A stretch of DNA of 49,219 bases from W0P28-013 sp963621145 (GTDB lineage Bacteria; Bacteroidota; Bacteroidia; Bacteroidales; Paludibacteraceae). A program made the position numbers and the translations under genes. Positions within the stretch are counted from its first letter, which is position 1. Each line of letters opens with the position of its first letter. Below, piece by piece: positions 48,874 through 49,219 of this stretch. The stretch is from contig CAVFDI010000005.1 of the NCBI GenBank assembly GCA_963621145.1, positions 1 to 49,219 on the forward strand. Reading direction: 5' to 3'. Under the pieces are notes generated by a model. It made no database searches. It was not told where the DNA came from and saw nothing but the letters and a program-made list of their open reading frames with translations.

Positions 48874-49218
48874 ATGGCAAAAATTATTCTCGAAAATATG
48901 GAATTTTACGCTTTTCATGGCTGCTATGCCGAGGAGCGCAAAATTGGCTGCACCTATCGTGTGTCGGTGGAAATGACGCTCGACCTCGATGCCGCTGGGC
49001 GCAGCGACCAACTGAACGACACAATCAACTACGAGTCTGTGTATCAACTGGTTAAGTGCGAAATGGAGCAACCCTCGAACCTGATTGAGCATGTGGCTTT
49101 TCGCATAAAACGGGCTTTGCTTGCTGCCTTTCCGCAACTCGAAGGCGTAACCGTTTCCCTCACCAAAGTCGCCCCACCGCTCGGTGGCAAAATAGAGAGC
49201 GCAAAAGTGGTGATTTAG
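48874..49218 (+). CDS. folB: Dihydroneopterin aldolase
   Basis: This 114-residue enzyme cleaves 7,8-dihydroneopterin to 6-hydroxymethyl-dihydropterin and glycolaldehyde in folate biosynthesis. The family features are present: ILENMEFYAFHGCYAEER near the start (catalytic glutamate of the FHG segment), TINYESVYQLV in the middle and the closing KVAPPLGGKIESAKVVI with the catalytic lysine. The ATG at 48874 is preferred over an upstream ATT/ATG-like extension of three residues. The gene is complete, ending one base before the end of the window, and is the last feature on the plus strand. Confidence 0.93.
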   Translation: MAKIILENMEFYAFHGCYAEERKIGCTYRVSVEMTLDLDAAGRSDQLNDTINYESVYQLVKCEMEQPSNLIEHVAFRIKRALLAAFPQLEGVTVSLTKVAPPLGGKIESAKVVI

Positions 49219-49219
49219 T

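Noticed and set aside
1..49219. tRNA or rRNA genes
   Set aside because: No cloverleaf with TTCGANNC arm and CCA-type end was found on reading both strands; GTTCGA words at 1501 and 42109 belong to a dispersed module, not to a tRNA T-arm.

Overview
This window looks like a chromosomal segment of a member of the Bacteroidales (phylum Bacteroidota). Several sequence features point there. Promoters have the Bacteroidota form, TTG or TTTG about 19-20 bases upstream of TAnnTTTG. Clear Shine-Dalgarno sites are largely absent and TTG start codons recur. Two secreted proteins end in a type IX secretion (T9SS) sorting tail. The lineage-restricted families DUF4292 and DUF4271 are present, and so are the neighbourhoods dut-TPR-DUF4292-EnvC and DUF4271-hemD-rnpA-yidD. 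No rRNA, tRNA, phage, insertion sequence or CRISPR array was seen. Genus cannot be settled by eye.

Layout, left to right. A BspA-like leucine-rich-repeat surface protein (minus strand) diverges from the potassium uptake pair trkH/trkA, followed by tadA, ftsK and a LolA-like carrier. A transport and signalling cluster follows at 8.7-15.6 kb: a TolC-type channel, a MacA-type adaptor, the MacB-type ATPase and permease, then a LytS-type histidine kinase and LytTR regulator coupled by an ATGA overlap. Next is an envelope cluster at 15.8-21.9 kb: dut, a TPR protein, a DUF4292 lipoprotein, a catalytically degenerate EnvC-like protein, a small beta-barrel candidate and a lipoprotein metallophosphoesterase. 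A Nudix hydrolase, a candidate small RNA or leader, and PPi-dependent phosphofructokinase (pfp) follow. On the minus strand come the bifunctional Rel (p)ppGpp enzyme, an apparently active M23 peptidase and a short-chain dehydrogenase. alaS and trpS are on the plus strand.

From 33 to 40 kb the minus strand carries a lipoprotein tyrosine phosphatase, a tetR-adaptor-RND efflux operon and a decayed YoeB-type toxin-antitoxin locus. The right end (plus strand) has an FAD oxidoreductase, a large secreted alpha-amylase, DUF4271-hemD-rnpA-yidD, trigger factor and folB.

The most unusual content lies between the genes. Nearly every intergenic stretch is built from small dispersed repeats. These are heptanucleotide arrays in strict 7-base phase, a 74-base element in three copies, mosaic cassettes of about 125-170 bases in several copies, interchangeable palindromes, and a hairpin found four times. 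All four hairpins have the same orientation, lie 23-48 bases upstream of a start codon and show compensatory stem changes. The hairpin family and the promoter-hairpin-terminator unit upstream of pfp are the best candidates for undescribed biology. The protein-coding content is otherwise mostly conventional.
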